From contig JACQVA010000017.1 of assembly GCA_016210005.1 (NCBI GenBank), positions 1 through 34,553 on the forward strand: a stretch of DNA of 34,553 nt, given 5' to 3'. The notes beneath the pieces were generated by a model, which was not told the DNA's origin, searched no databases, and was given only the letters and a program-made list of their open reading frames with translations. Both the position numbers and the translations under genes were made by a program. The DNA comes from Deltaproteobacteria bacterium (GTDB lineage: Bacteria; Desulfobacterota; Binatia; HRBIN30; JACQVA1). How positions within the stretch are numbered: position 1 is the stretch's first letter; each line of letters begins with the position of its first letter. This document shows positions 7,603 to 15,720 of this stretch, piece by piece.

Positions 7603-8439
7603 TCACACCAAAGTGTCGGCCGCCACACGGCGCCGGAAAATAAGGTAGCTGAGCGCGAGCGGTACCGCCAGCCACAGCAGCAAGGCGGCCGCAACCAGCG
7701 CGCTCGGAGGAGCCGAGGGAATGGCGGTAGCCACCCCTAAGGGCGAGGTCGCCCCTGGCAGCCATTGGAAGCACAAGATACGAAATGCATCTGCCGGGTT
7801 GAGCAGTACCAGAATACCGAACAGGACGGTTGGCACCTTGCCTCCGGCCAGGATGAGCAGGCCGACGACCAGCAGATCGAACACCAGCACAAACCACATC
7901 CAGACGAAGACCGAGGCCACCACCGCGCGGTCACGCCCGCGCGCCAGAAGCGAGACCAGAAACGACAGCCCCAGGAACACCAGGCCGATCAACACCGCCA
8001 GGCCGATCAGCACCGCATAGGTACTCAGCTCCAAACCCGACCACAGGCGCAAGGCGATGCCCGCCGTTCCCAGGCCGGCAACACAGGCCACCGTCAGGGC
8101 GAGCGCGAAGCCGACGAAAGTGCCAGCGAAATACTGCCCGGCAGAAAGCGGATACACCAGGATCAAGTCCAGCGTCCCGCGAGCCTTCTCGTCGATGATC
8201 GCCCCGCAGCCCAACACCAATGCCAGCAACGGGACCAGGTACGTGGTCAGGTTCATCAGGCTGGCGATCAGCGCCTCTTGCCCGTGCGTGCCGGCCACGC
8301 CGATCGGTGCCGCGCCGAAGAAGGCGATGGCCAGAACCGACACCGCCAGCAGGGCACAGACGATCCAGATCCAGCGATTGCGCAAGCCATCGCGCAACTC
8401 CTTTTGCGCGATCACCAGCCAGGCCTCAGTTGAGTTCAA
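7603..8439 (-). CDS. nosY: NosY, ABC-2 type permease of the NosDFY copper-site assembly system
   Basis: A 278-residue polytopic membrane protein with about six hydrophobic segments. The cytoplasmic entry KELRDGLRNRW, the phrase DEKARGTLDLILVYPLSAGQ and the later LLNPADAFR are characteristic of NosY. With NosF and NosD it forms an ABC complex that supplies what is needed to build the CuZ sulfide-copper cluster of NosZ. The most likely start is TTG at 8439, preceded by GGAG at good spacing and overlapping nosF by 14 bases. A GTG at 8415 is a shorter alternative and would remove the first eight residues. Confidence 0.93.
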   Translation of the reverse strand: MNSTEAWLVIAQKELRDGLRNRWIWIVCALLAVSVLAIAFFGAAPIGVAGTHGQEALIASLMNLTTYLVPLLALVLGCGAIIDEKARGTLDLILVYPLSAGQYFAGTFVGFALALTVACVAGLGTAGIALRLWSGLELSTYAVLIGLAVLIGLVFLGLSFLVSLLARGRDRAVVASVFVWMWFVLVFDLLVVGLLILAGGKVPTVLFGILVLLNPADAFRILCFQWLPGATSPLGVATAIPSAPPSALVAAALLLWLAVPLALSYLIFRRRVAADTLV

Positions 8440-9316
8440 AGTAGACTCCCTCCAGGCTCGGCTCCTCTACGTGCAAGTGGCTGAGCATCTGCGCGTGGGC
8501 GTTGAGGCCGAGCAGAAACGCGGTCTTCGCGGCCTGCGGCACCTCGGCGACTTGTACGTGGTCTTTGCGCGCCACCGCCGCCGCGCCTAGCTGCATCAGC
8601 ACGCTTTCGGCCAGCGGCCGCTCGGCATCGCGCAGGTAGATGTGCACGCGCACCGGCATGCGCAGGTCGCGCCGCAGTTCTTCGACCGTACCCAGCGCCT
8701 TCACCTCGCCGTTGGCCAACACGCACATCCGGTTGACGTGCGGGCCGACCTCGGACAAGCGATGCGACGACAGCACCACCGTGCGCGGGCCGCCCGACTG
8801 CAGCAAGCGAAAGAAATCGCGCACGCCTTGCGGGTCGAGGCCTTCGAGCGGTTCGTCGAGAATCAGCACCGTGGGTCGGCCCAACAGCGCTTGCGCCAGG
8901 TTGAGGCGCTGCTGCATACCCTTCGAGTACTCGCCCACGGGGCGCTCAGCGGCGGCGGTCAGCCCGACGCTCTCCAGCATCGGCGCCACTACTTCGGCCC
9001 CGAGGCCGCGCAGTTCGGCGAAGTAGCGCAGCGTCTCTGCGCCCGTCAGGTGCTCATAGAAGCGAATCCGTTCCGGCATGAAGCCCAGCGTGCGCCGAAA
9101 ATCACACCAGGTTTCGTCGTTGGGCTCGCGCCCTTCGAGCAGGAGCTGGCCGCTCGTCGGCCGGCACAAGCCGAGCAGGATGCGCAACAGCGTGGTCTTG
9201 CCCGAGCCGTTGTGGCCGAACAAGCCGATCCATTCGTGCCGCGCGATTTCGAGGTCGAGCGGGCGCAGCGCCTCGACAGCGCCGAACCGCTTCGACACGC
9301 CTGCAAGCTTGAGCAT
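8426..9316 (-). CDS. nosF: NosF, ABC transporter ATPase for NosZ maturation
   Basis: A 296-residue ABC ATPase. Walker A is GHNGSGKTT (34-42), the signature is EYSKGMQQRL with the Lys variant common in this family, and Walker B is VLILDEP, followed by the D-loop GLDPQG and the switch His in LSSHRLSE. It powers the NosDFY complex at the inner membrane. The ATG at 9316 shares its first base with the stop of the nosR-nosD fusion gene (TGATG), and GGGGAGA lies just upstream, so translation is tightly coupled. A TTG one codon earlier is also possible. Confidence 0.94.
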   Translation of the reverse strand: MLKLAGVSKRFGAVEALRPLDLEIARHEWIGLFGHNGSGKTTLLRILLGLCRPTSGQLLLEGREPNDETWCDFRRTLGFMPERIRFYEHLTGAETLRYFAELRGLGAEVVAPMLESVGLTAAAERPVGEYSKGMQQRLNLAQALLGRPTVLILDEPLEGLDPQGVRDFFRLLQSGGPRTVVLSSHRLSEVGPHVNRMCVLANGEVKALGTVEELRRDLRMPVRVHIYLRDAERPLAESVLMQLGAAAVARKDHVQVAEVPQAAKTAFLLGLNAHAQMLSHLHVEEPSLEGVYFELN

Positions 9317-12300
9317 CAATTCTCCCCGGGCAGATGCTCCAGCTTGGTGAGGGTGCCGTAGTAGTTCTTGGGGGCAGCCGGATAGCGGTCGAGCAGCGCC
9401 GTCCAGTTGGGCGTGACCGGCGTCATGTGCGGCGCGTTGTCGACCGCCTTGGGCGCGGCGATCACCGGGAACTCGCGCTCGGCGAAGGCGAGCACCTGGA
9501 AGGCCGGGCTGGAGAGCAGCAGCTTGGCGCTGGGGTACTTCCAGAGCAAAGCATCGACGAGGGTGTTGGAACGGTAGGGAACATCACCCCGGCCGTCGTT
9601 GTTGAGGTCCCAGCCGACGTAGTCGCCCCAGAAGTTGCCGTTCCAGGTTTGGTCGCGCGCCGAGACGTACTTCACTTGGATCTCGTTGGCCATGAAGCTG
9701 TTCTCGGAGATGTCGTTGTCCTCGGAGCCGCCCCAGTAATGCACGCCCAGATTGTTGCGGGCAATGAAATTACCGCGCACGGTGTTGAAGAGCGAATTGT
9801 ACAGGAACAGGCCCTTAGTGTTGCCGACGATGACGTTGTCGTTGGCGCGGCTGCGCGTCACCTGCATCAGCAGCAGGCCGTGGGTGGAGTTGTTGTGCAG
9901 GGTGTTGCGGCTGGTGTCGAGGTTCTTGGAGAACATCAGCGCCAGCCCGACGTAATTGTCGGCGACGACGTTGTCGCTGAAGTTGCCGCGGTCGCACCAC
10001 ATCGTGTGAATGGCGTAACGCGAGTTGCGCACGGTGTTGCCGGTGACCGTGGCATCCATGCTCAGGTCCATGTAAATGCCGTCGCGGCAGTGATCGAGGT
10101 CGTTGTCCGCGATCACCGCTCCGCGTGCGCTCCACAGATGCACGCAGTTGCCGCGGGCGTTTTGCTGCAACTCGGCCAGGCCGGCGACATGGTTGCCGCG
10201 GATGAGCGCGCGTTCGGCCCCGTGAATCCAAATGCCGAAGTGGCTCTGCTCGATGCGGTTGTTGATGATCTGCGCGTCGGTGGCTGACTGCTCCACCCGC
10301 ACGCCCGCGTGCGACACCTCGGCGTCGCCCCGCCCGCTCGAGCGCAGCGTGACTCCTTCGAGGCGTACATTGGGCGACGCGATCGCGACCACGTGGCTAC
10401 GGCCGCCGGCGTCGATAATTGCCCCGTCCTCGCCCACCAGCGCCAGCGCTTTGTCGATCACCACACTCTCGGAGTACACGCCCGGCTTGAGCCGAATGGT
10501 GTCGCCGTCGTTGCCGGCCGCAATGGCGGCCGTGATCGCCCCGGTGCCGGGAAGCACGACCCGCTCCGCGGCCTGGGCCACGCCCACAGCCAGTGTCGCT
10601 GCCGACAGCAGCGCCAGCACCACCAGCGGGCGCGGCGTCCGCTGTTCGCGCTTGGCCACGATCAACTCAGGGCACACGCCTTGGTCCATTCCCGTGCTCT
10701 GGCAGTCCCAGCATTGCAGGCACTCGCCGTAGTTGATGCGACCGGTTTCGTACGCAATCGCCTTCGGTTCACAGCCCTTGTAGCAGATCTTACACGTCTT
10801 GCACTGCTCCCAGCGAAACAGCGGCAGCAAGGGCTTGCGGCTGGGGATGGCCAGAGCGCCGCCGAGGGGACAGACGAAGCGGCAGAAGAAACGATACACC
10901 ACCGCGGAAACCAGGGTGATGACGGCGAAATAGGCGACGAAGTGAAACGGCCGAGCCAAGCGCAGGATGAAGGTCTTGAACGGCTCGACCTCGTCGAGCA
11001 TTTCCGCCAACGGCAGGCTCACCAAGGCCACGGCCAGGATGACCAGGAAGGTGACGTACTTACCGGCGCGCCCGAGCCGGCCTGGATCCCAAGCGTCGAT
11101 GCGGCGGTGAAGCTGCTTGGGGGCGATGCGCTTCCATCCCGCCGCCAGTAGTTCCAAGAGCGCTCCGTAAGGGCAAAGCCAGCCGCAGAAGAAGCCGCGA
11201 CCCCAGACCACCAGCGAGACGGCAATGGCGATCCAGAACAGAAAGATCATCGGCTCGGAGAGGAACACCTCGAACGGAAAGACGCGGCGCACCGCCGCGT
11301 TGGCCGGCGTCAGGATTTGCGTCGCACTCGGCTGCGCCTTGAGCACCAGCCCTACCCATACGGCCGCCACCACCGCAATCGAGCGGTGCAGTAGTTTGCG
11401 GTAGGCCAGCAGCTGTTGTCGCGCGGCGAAGATGGCGGCGGTCACCAGCAAGAACAGCGCGAAGGCGACGGTGTTGAGTGCGCTCGCTTGCCAGCGCGTG
11501 CGCCAGAATGGCAGGTCCTCTTCGATGAACGCCGCGGGCAACTCGAAGGGCGCCAGGAAGGTGCCGTAAGCGCGGCGGTCTTGCACGCGATAGGGAATGG
11601 TCAGGTGAAAGACGAACGGCTGCGTCGGATCGAAGTTGCGGTTCTTGAGGAAGAAGATCCCGCCCTCGCGTAGCGCCGGTGCGCCCTCGATCGGCGGCTC
11701 CGGCAGATTCAGGTAATCGGTGTCCCGAAAAACAAACTGGTCCTTGCCCTGCTCGATGGAGAAGCGATCGAAGATGCCGCCGCGTGCGAAGCCGGCACCT
11801 TTGAACGACAGCTCGCCTTCGGAGCAGATGTAGAGCGCGCTGCCGCCTTCCTTCTCTACGCGCTCTTGCACCATTTGGTAGTAGCGCTCGCCGACGAGAT
11901 TCTTGCCGATGACGGGCGGATCGAGGACGGTGAACCTCACGTTCAGCACCGGCTCTGAGCCGCTGCCGCCAACCTCGTCGGCCTTGAGCACCAGTTGGCC
12001 CAAGGCGCCGACGGCCACCAAGTCCCGCCAGGTGTGGGGGGCAAACTGCTTTAGCGGTCGCCGCTTGCGCACTTCGTACGCTTTGACAATGCCGACAGCG
12101 CGCCCGACCGTACGGCCGGCCTCTAAGATGGTGGCGTTCTCGGCCACCGCCGTCACCGTCGCCCCGCTGATGCCGTCGACGCGGGTGTAGCCCTCGTGCG
12201 GCTGGTCGCTGATCAGAATGCGGTCACGGATGTCCTTGCCCACGTATTGGGCCACGAAGTCGTGGATCACCTGTTCGGAGAGCCCGATCAGCACGATCGG

Positions 12301-12642
12301 CTCGGCGTGCTGAACGATCTTGACGCCCACGATCTTGCCCGCCGGATTGATGCCGACCAGGGTATTGATCGAGTGGCCGGAGTAGCCCGGGATCTGGACC
12401 AGATCGTCGGTGACAAAAACGTATCCGAGTAGGCTGCGTCGCTCCTCGGCACCGGGGCCGTAGCCCTCCCAGTAGCTGTCTTTGCGCTCGAACTCGGTCG
12501 CCTCAGGCAGCACGTCAGCTGGCTGGTAGTCGTACTTCTTGGTACCGAAGGCGACTTGTGCGTGCGCCTTGGCCAGCCCCCAGGGGCTGGCGGCTAGGAG
12601 CGCCAACAGCAGGCGTGCCGCCAAGACGGTCGTAGTCCTCAT
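9316..12642 (-). CDS. NosR-NosD fusion protein (flavin/Fe-S electron donor plus beta-helix NosD)
   Basis: One uninterrupted 1108-residue frame that joins two proteins normally encoded separately. Residues 1-28 are a signal peptide. A periplasmic FMN-binding domain carries DGISGATVT with Thr162, the expected flavinylation site. Next come membrane helices with two CP motifs (FFCGWLCPYG and FFCRFVCPLGG) and two cytoplasmic 4Fe-4S clusters: Cys614, 617, 620, 624 and Cys641, 644, 647, 657. This is complete NosR. At about residues 672-690 a hydrophobic stretch (LVVLALLSAATLAVGVAQAA) looks like a NosD signal peptide turned into a last membrane helix. The rest is NosD, a right-handed parallel beta-helix (CASH-type repeats, to 1108). 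The predicted topology is consistent, with NosD in the periplasm. GTG 12651 is an alternative start; an internal GTG at 10659 could also yield separate NosD. Confidence 0.92.
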   Translation of the reverse strand: MRTTTVLAARLLLALLAASPWGLAKAHAQVAFGTKKYDYQPADVLPEATEFERKDSYWEGYGPGAEERRSLLGYVFVTDDLVQIPGYSGHSINTLVGINPAGKIVGVKIVQHAEPIVLIGLSEQVIHDFVAQYVGKDIRDRILISDQPHEGYTRVDGISGATVTAVAENATILEAGRTVGRAVGIVKAYEVRKRRPLKQFAPHTWRDLVAVGALGQLVLKADEVGGSGSEPVLNVRFTVLDPPVIGKNLVGERYYQMVQERVEKEGGSALYICSEGELSFKGAGFARGGIFDRFSIEQGKDQFVFRDTDYLNLPEPPIEGAPALREGGIFFLKNRNFDPTQPFVFHLTIPYRVQDRRAYGTFLAPFELPAAFIEEDLPFWRTRWQASALNTVAFALFLLVTAAIFAARQQLLAYRKLLHRSIAVVAAVWVGLVLKAQPSATQILTPANAAVRRVFPFEVFLSEPMIFLFWIAIAVSLVVWGRGFFCGWLCPYGALLELLAAGWKRIAPKQLHRRIDAWDPGRLGRAGKYVTFLVILAVALVSLPLAEMLDEVEPFKTFILRLARPFHFVAYFAVITLVSAVVYRFFCRFVCPLGGALAIPSRKPLLPLFRWEQCKTCKICYKGCEPKAIAYETGRINYGECLQCWDCQSTGMDQGVCPELIVAKREQRTPRPLVVLALLSAATLAVGVAQAAERVVLPGTGAITAAIAAGNDGDTIRLKPGVYSESVVIDKALALVGEDGAIIDAGGRSHVVAIASPNVRLEGVTLRSSGRGDAEVSHAGVRVEQSATDAQIINNRIEQSHFGIWIHGAERALIRGNHVAGLAELQQNARGNCVHLWSARGAVIADNDLDHCRDGIYMDLSMDATVTGNTVRNSRYAIHTMWCDRGNFSDNVVADNYVGLALMFSKNLDTSRNTLHNNSTHGLLLMQVTRSRANDNVIVGNTKGLFLYNSLFNTVRGNFIARNNLGVHYWGGSEDNDISENSFMANEIQVKYVSARDQTWNGNFWGDYVGWDLNNDGRGDVPYRSNTLVDALLWKYPSAKLLLSSPAFQVLAFAEREFPVIAAPKAVDNAPHMTPVTPNWTALLDRYPAAPKNYYGTLTKLEHLPGEN

Positions 12643-12779
12643 TACTGTCACTGCTCTCTTGACTGGGAATTACTGCGCGGCGAGTGCGCCGAGCTTAGGC
12701 TGCGAGCACAACCAACACAAGGGGTGGCACTGCAAGCAAGGTAAGGCCGGTCCTTCGTCGCGGCCAAAGACTGTTGGTG

Positions 12780-12830
12780 AAAAGAAGAGGCGGGAGCCCG
12801 TCGGCCGCTGGCCGACCGGGTCCCGCCTCA
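12780..12830 (-). terminator. Strong intrinsic terminator after nosZ
   Basis: On the minus strand a long GC-rich hairpin (12788-12830, arms beginning GAGGCGGGA and ending TCCCGCCTC, about 20 bp with small mismatches) is followed at once by TTCTTTTC. It starts 18 bases beyond the nosZ stop. It should end the cytochrome c-nosZ transcript, so that the nosR-nosD run needs its own promoter or read-through. Confidence 0.85.
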
Positions 12831-12848
12831 TTCAACGGGCGACCGCGG

Positions 12849-14675
12849 CTAGACCTTGGCTTTCACCATCAGTCGCATGCGCATTTCCAGATGCAACGCA
12901 TGGCAGAAGTTGGTGCAGTAGATCCAGTGGACGCCGGGCTTGTCGGCCACGAACGTCACTGAGCGGGTCTGATACGGTCCGACGATGAAATTGATGCCGT
13001 AGTTGGAGACCGCGAACCCGTGCGTCAGGTCGGGGATCTCGTCGTTGTTGGTGACAATGAACGTCACCTCGTCGCCCTCGTTCACCTCCACCGTCTGGAG
13101 GCCATAGACGGGCGCGTTGGCGGTCATTTTCACAGTCACCTTCTTGCCGTCGCGCTCGATCGAGCTCTTCGTCGTTGCCTGCGGGTGCTCGTCCATGCGC
13201 ACGCGGTGCACGACTTTGGGCTCGATGATGTCGCGGCGCACGATGATGCAGTCGTGGGGCTCGACGTAAGCGGAGTGGTCATGCAGCAGCTTCATCTTGT
13301 CGCCGGTGATGTCGATAAGCTGATCGTTCTCCGGCTTGATCGGTCCGACGTTGATGAAGCGGTCCTTCGAGATCTTGTTGAGAGCCACCAAGTACTTGCC
13401 GTCGGCTTCCTTGGTTTCGGCCATCGAAGCCATGATGTGGCCGATCTGGTAATGGATGTCCAAGCGGTCCACCACCGCCGTCGCGCCCGGGGAGGGGTTC
13501 TTGTAGATGTCGATGGCCTTCTGGATGTTCCACTTCACCACCTGGCTGTCGATGAACAGCGAAGTGTAAGCATTGCCGCGGCCATCGAAGGTCGTGTGCA
13601 ACGGGCCCAGACCGATCTCCGGCTCGCCGATGACGCAGTCGCGCGGTTGGATCTTCCCGTTGAAGGCGTCCTCGATCTTGCTGATGTCGATGACACTCGC
13701 GGTTGGGGAAACCTTGCCGGAGGCGATGGCGTATTTGCCGTCCGGGCTGACGTTGACGCCGTGCGGGTTCTTGGGGATGGGGATGGCCAGAGTGAAGCCG
13801 GAATCGGGGCCGCCCTGCAACATCTTCACGCCATCGACCACCTTGTACTTGTTGTTGGCCAGGGCCTCCTTGATGCGGCCCCAGTGGAAGACGACCAGGT
13901 AATCGCGGTCGTTGGCGAGCATTTCCGAGACGGTGGCGCCGTTCTCGGTATTGTAAGAGGTCGCGAAGGAGTACCGGCCTTGGTAATCGACGTTGGCGAG
14001 GTCGAGGTTGTGGGGCACCAGGATCTGCGCCACCACCTCCATCTTGTTGATGTCGATGATGGTGTGCATGCCGGGGTACTTCTTGGAGTCAAAGTAATCG
14101 CCCTTGCCGTCGTTGGGCAGCGGCACCTGAAACTCGCTATTGAGGATCAGCCACTCGGTGACCGGGGCGCGCTGGGTGAAGAGGCCGTGGGCGCCCTGGA
14201 TGTGCGGCACCTGCATGATGGCGTCGGTTTCGAGGGTGTCGATGCGCACGCGGGCGACGCGGTTGTTGATCTTGTCGTTCACGAACAGGTAGCGGCCGTC
14301 GTAAGTGCCGTCCTTGTACGAGCCGTGCACGTGGTGGGTGTCGCCCTGGATGACGCCCTTCAGCAGTACCTTGCTCTCGTTGGTAGTGCCGTAGCCGGTA
14401 CCGCTGTCGGCGTTGAACACCGGGATGCGTTTGATCTCATTGCCGGATGGAACGCCGATGACGCGGATTTCGCCCGACTGCCCGCCGCTCCAGAACCCGT
14501 AGTAGTCGTCCAACTCACCCGGGTGCACCTCGGTGCGCAGCTGCGTCTTGGCAGCTTCGACCGAGGGGGCGAGCGAGCCGCCGGTCACAATGAGGGCGAA
14601 CACGAACCCGCCGATGCCACCGATGAGGAGAGCGGGGTTTACACGCCTGAGGGCCTTCCAGCCTTTGGTTAACAT
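12849..14675 (-). CDS. nosZ: NosZ, nitrous oxide reductase
   Basis: A 608-residue enzyme that reduces N2O to N2 in the periplasm. The N-terminal seven-bladed propeller holds all seven CuZ histidines: His114 and His115 (GDTHHVH), His163 (QGAHG), His305 (KNPHG), His360 (GPLHTTF), His413 (QIGH) and His474 (VEPHD). The C-terminal cupredoxin domain holds the CuA ligands: His552 (DLTHGF), Cys587, Cys591, His595 and Met598 in YCTNFCHALHLEM. The N-terminus has Arg-Arg (LRRVNPALL) but not a full Tat motif; one hydrophobic stretch (15-33) looks like a Sec signal or anchor, as in clade II NosZ. The start has a perfect AAGGAGG. It lies 57 bases after the diheme cytochrome gene and is followed by a terminator. 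Confidence 0.97.
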   Translation of the reverse strand: MLTKGWKALRRVNPALLIGGIGGFVFALIVTGGSLAPSVEAAKTQLRTEVHPGELDDYYGFWSGGQSGEIRVIGVPSGNEIKRIPVFNADSGTGYGTTNESKVLLKGVIQGDTHHVHGSYKDGTYDGRYLFVNDKINNRVARVRIDTLETDAIMQVPHIQGAHGLFTQRAPVTEWLILNSEFQVPLPNDGKGDYFDSKKYPGMHTIIDINKMEVVAQILVPHNLDLANVDYQGRYSFATSYNTENGATVSEMLANDRDYLVVFHWGRIKEALANNKYKVVDGVKMLQGGPDSGFTLAIPIPKNPHGVNVSPDGKYAIASGKVSPTASVIDISKIEDAFNGKIQPRDCVIGEPEIGLGPLHTTFDGRGNAYTSLFIDSQVVKWNIQKAIDIYKNPSPGATAVVDRLDIHYQIGHIMASMAETKEADGKYLVALNKISKDRFINVGPIKPENDQLIDITGDKMKLLHDHSAYVEPHDCIIVRRDIIEPKVVHRVRMDEHPQATTKSSIERDGKKVTVKMTANAPVYGLQTVEVNEGDEVTFIVTNNDEIPDLTHGFAVSNYGINFIVGPYQTRSVTFVADKPGVHWIYCTNFCHALHLEMRMRLMVKAKV

Positions 14676-14732
14676 TGCGGCCTCCTTACGCTGTCCGTCG
14701 TGAACCGATTCCGCCGAGGGGTTTTCGCCGGC

Positions 14733-15557
14733 TTACTTGGCGGCCACCCGCGGCCCCGGCCCCTGCTTCATCAGCTCCAAGCAGTATGAAACCACATCCC
14801 ACTTTTGCTTTTCTTCCAACACGTCCGCAAACGAGGGCATCGGGGTGCCATCCATGCCGGTGACGAAAGTCCGATAGATCTCCTTGGCTCCGGTGCCGCC
14901 CTTGAGCGGCCCCGAAGTGAAATCAAAGGGTACGATCTTGTCGCCCCAGTTGTCCTTCAATCCATCAGCCGACTCGCCGTCGCCACGGCCTTCGGCGCCG
15001 TGACACTTCACGCACCCGGCATCCGTGAACAGCTCCTTGCCGGCCTTGACCGACTCGGGTGTGCCGACGTAGTCGGGCACGTTGTCGATCTTGATCGGCT
15101 CGGCGGGCTTGTACTCCGCCCACTTCGGCGAGAACGTCTTGACGTACGCGATCACGGCCTTGCGGCTCTCGAGCGGGACATCGGCGTGCGAGGGCATGCC
15201 CGAGCGCGCAACACCGCCGGTCACCGTGCGCAACAGATCCTCATCGGTCGGCAGCGAGCCCGTCGGTGTGCTGCGGAACTTGAACATCCCGGCGGTGAAG
15301 TCACGCGGGTAGATGGTGACCACCACCCCGTTCTTCTGCGCCCGGTGCACCACCCCGATCAACCCTTTGCCGTCGCCCTTGGCGCCGTGGCAGATGACGC
15401 AATAGCGGTCGTAAACCTTCTTGCCTTCTTCCACCAGCTGCTCGTCGCCGGCGCGCGCCAGGCTCGGGAGCGCCGCCACCAACAGTCCGGCGGCGATAAC
15501 AATCCCCTGCCGCCTTTCGATGCGCCTCACGGTATGTCGATTTCTTGACCACATCAT
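14733..15557 (-). CDS. Periplasmic diheme cytochrome c, probable electron carrier to NosZ
   Basis: A 274-residue protein with a Sec signal peptide (hydrophobic residues 19-33, ALARA-like cleavage near 36). It has two c-type haem sites, CVICH (53-57) and CVKCH (182-186), each followed by a likely axial Met: Met121 in SGMPSHADV and Met240 in TPMPSFADV. The repeated PS(H/F)ADV phrase indicates two homologous cytochrome c domains. GAGGAGGG precedes the ATG. Its position directly upstream of nosZ in the same direction supports a role as electron donor to the CuA site, as known for other nos-linked cytochromes; the redox partner is inferred. Confidence 0.92.
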   Translation of the reverse strand: MMWSRNRHTVRRIERRQGIVIAAGLLVAALPSLARAGDEQLVEEGKKVYDRYCVICHGAKGDGKGLIGVVHRAQKNGVVVTIYPRDFTAGMFKFRSTPTGSLPTDEDLLRTVTGGVARSGMPSHADVPLESRKAVIAYVKTFSPKWAEYKPAEPIKIDNVPDYVGTPESVKAGKELFTDAGCVKCHGAEGRGDGESADGLKDNWGDKIVPFDFTSGPLKGGTGAKEIYRTFVTGMDGTPMPSFADVLEEKQKWDVVSYCLELMKQGPGPRVAAK

Positions 15558-15720
15558 GTGTGTAGCCCTCCTCTCTCACTGGTGGACACCTACCGCACCT
15601 GCTGGTCACACCGCAGAGCGGTGCCCACTATACCTGCTCGGTCTCATGCCCGCCATGCTCCGCCCTTGCCTGCCGGCAGCTCTAAACCGGGCGCACCGTA
15701 GTCTTCCTCGCTGATGATTG

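Noticed and set aside
12695-12740. Plus-strand frame with CEHNQHKGWHCKQGK
   Set aside because: It reads across the nosR-nosD start and the nosZ end in antisense and has no start or ribosome site; the minus-strand frame is the more plausible reading and is itself weak.
13020-14672. A 550-codon open frame on the plus strand
   Set aside because: It is antisense to nosZ, has a Val/Asp/His-rich composition with no domain, and arises from the codon bias of the real gene.
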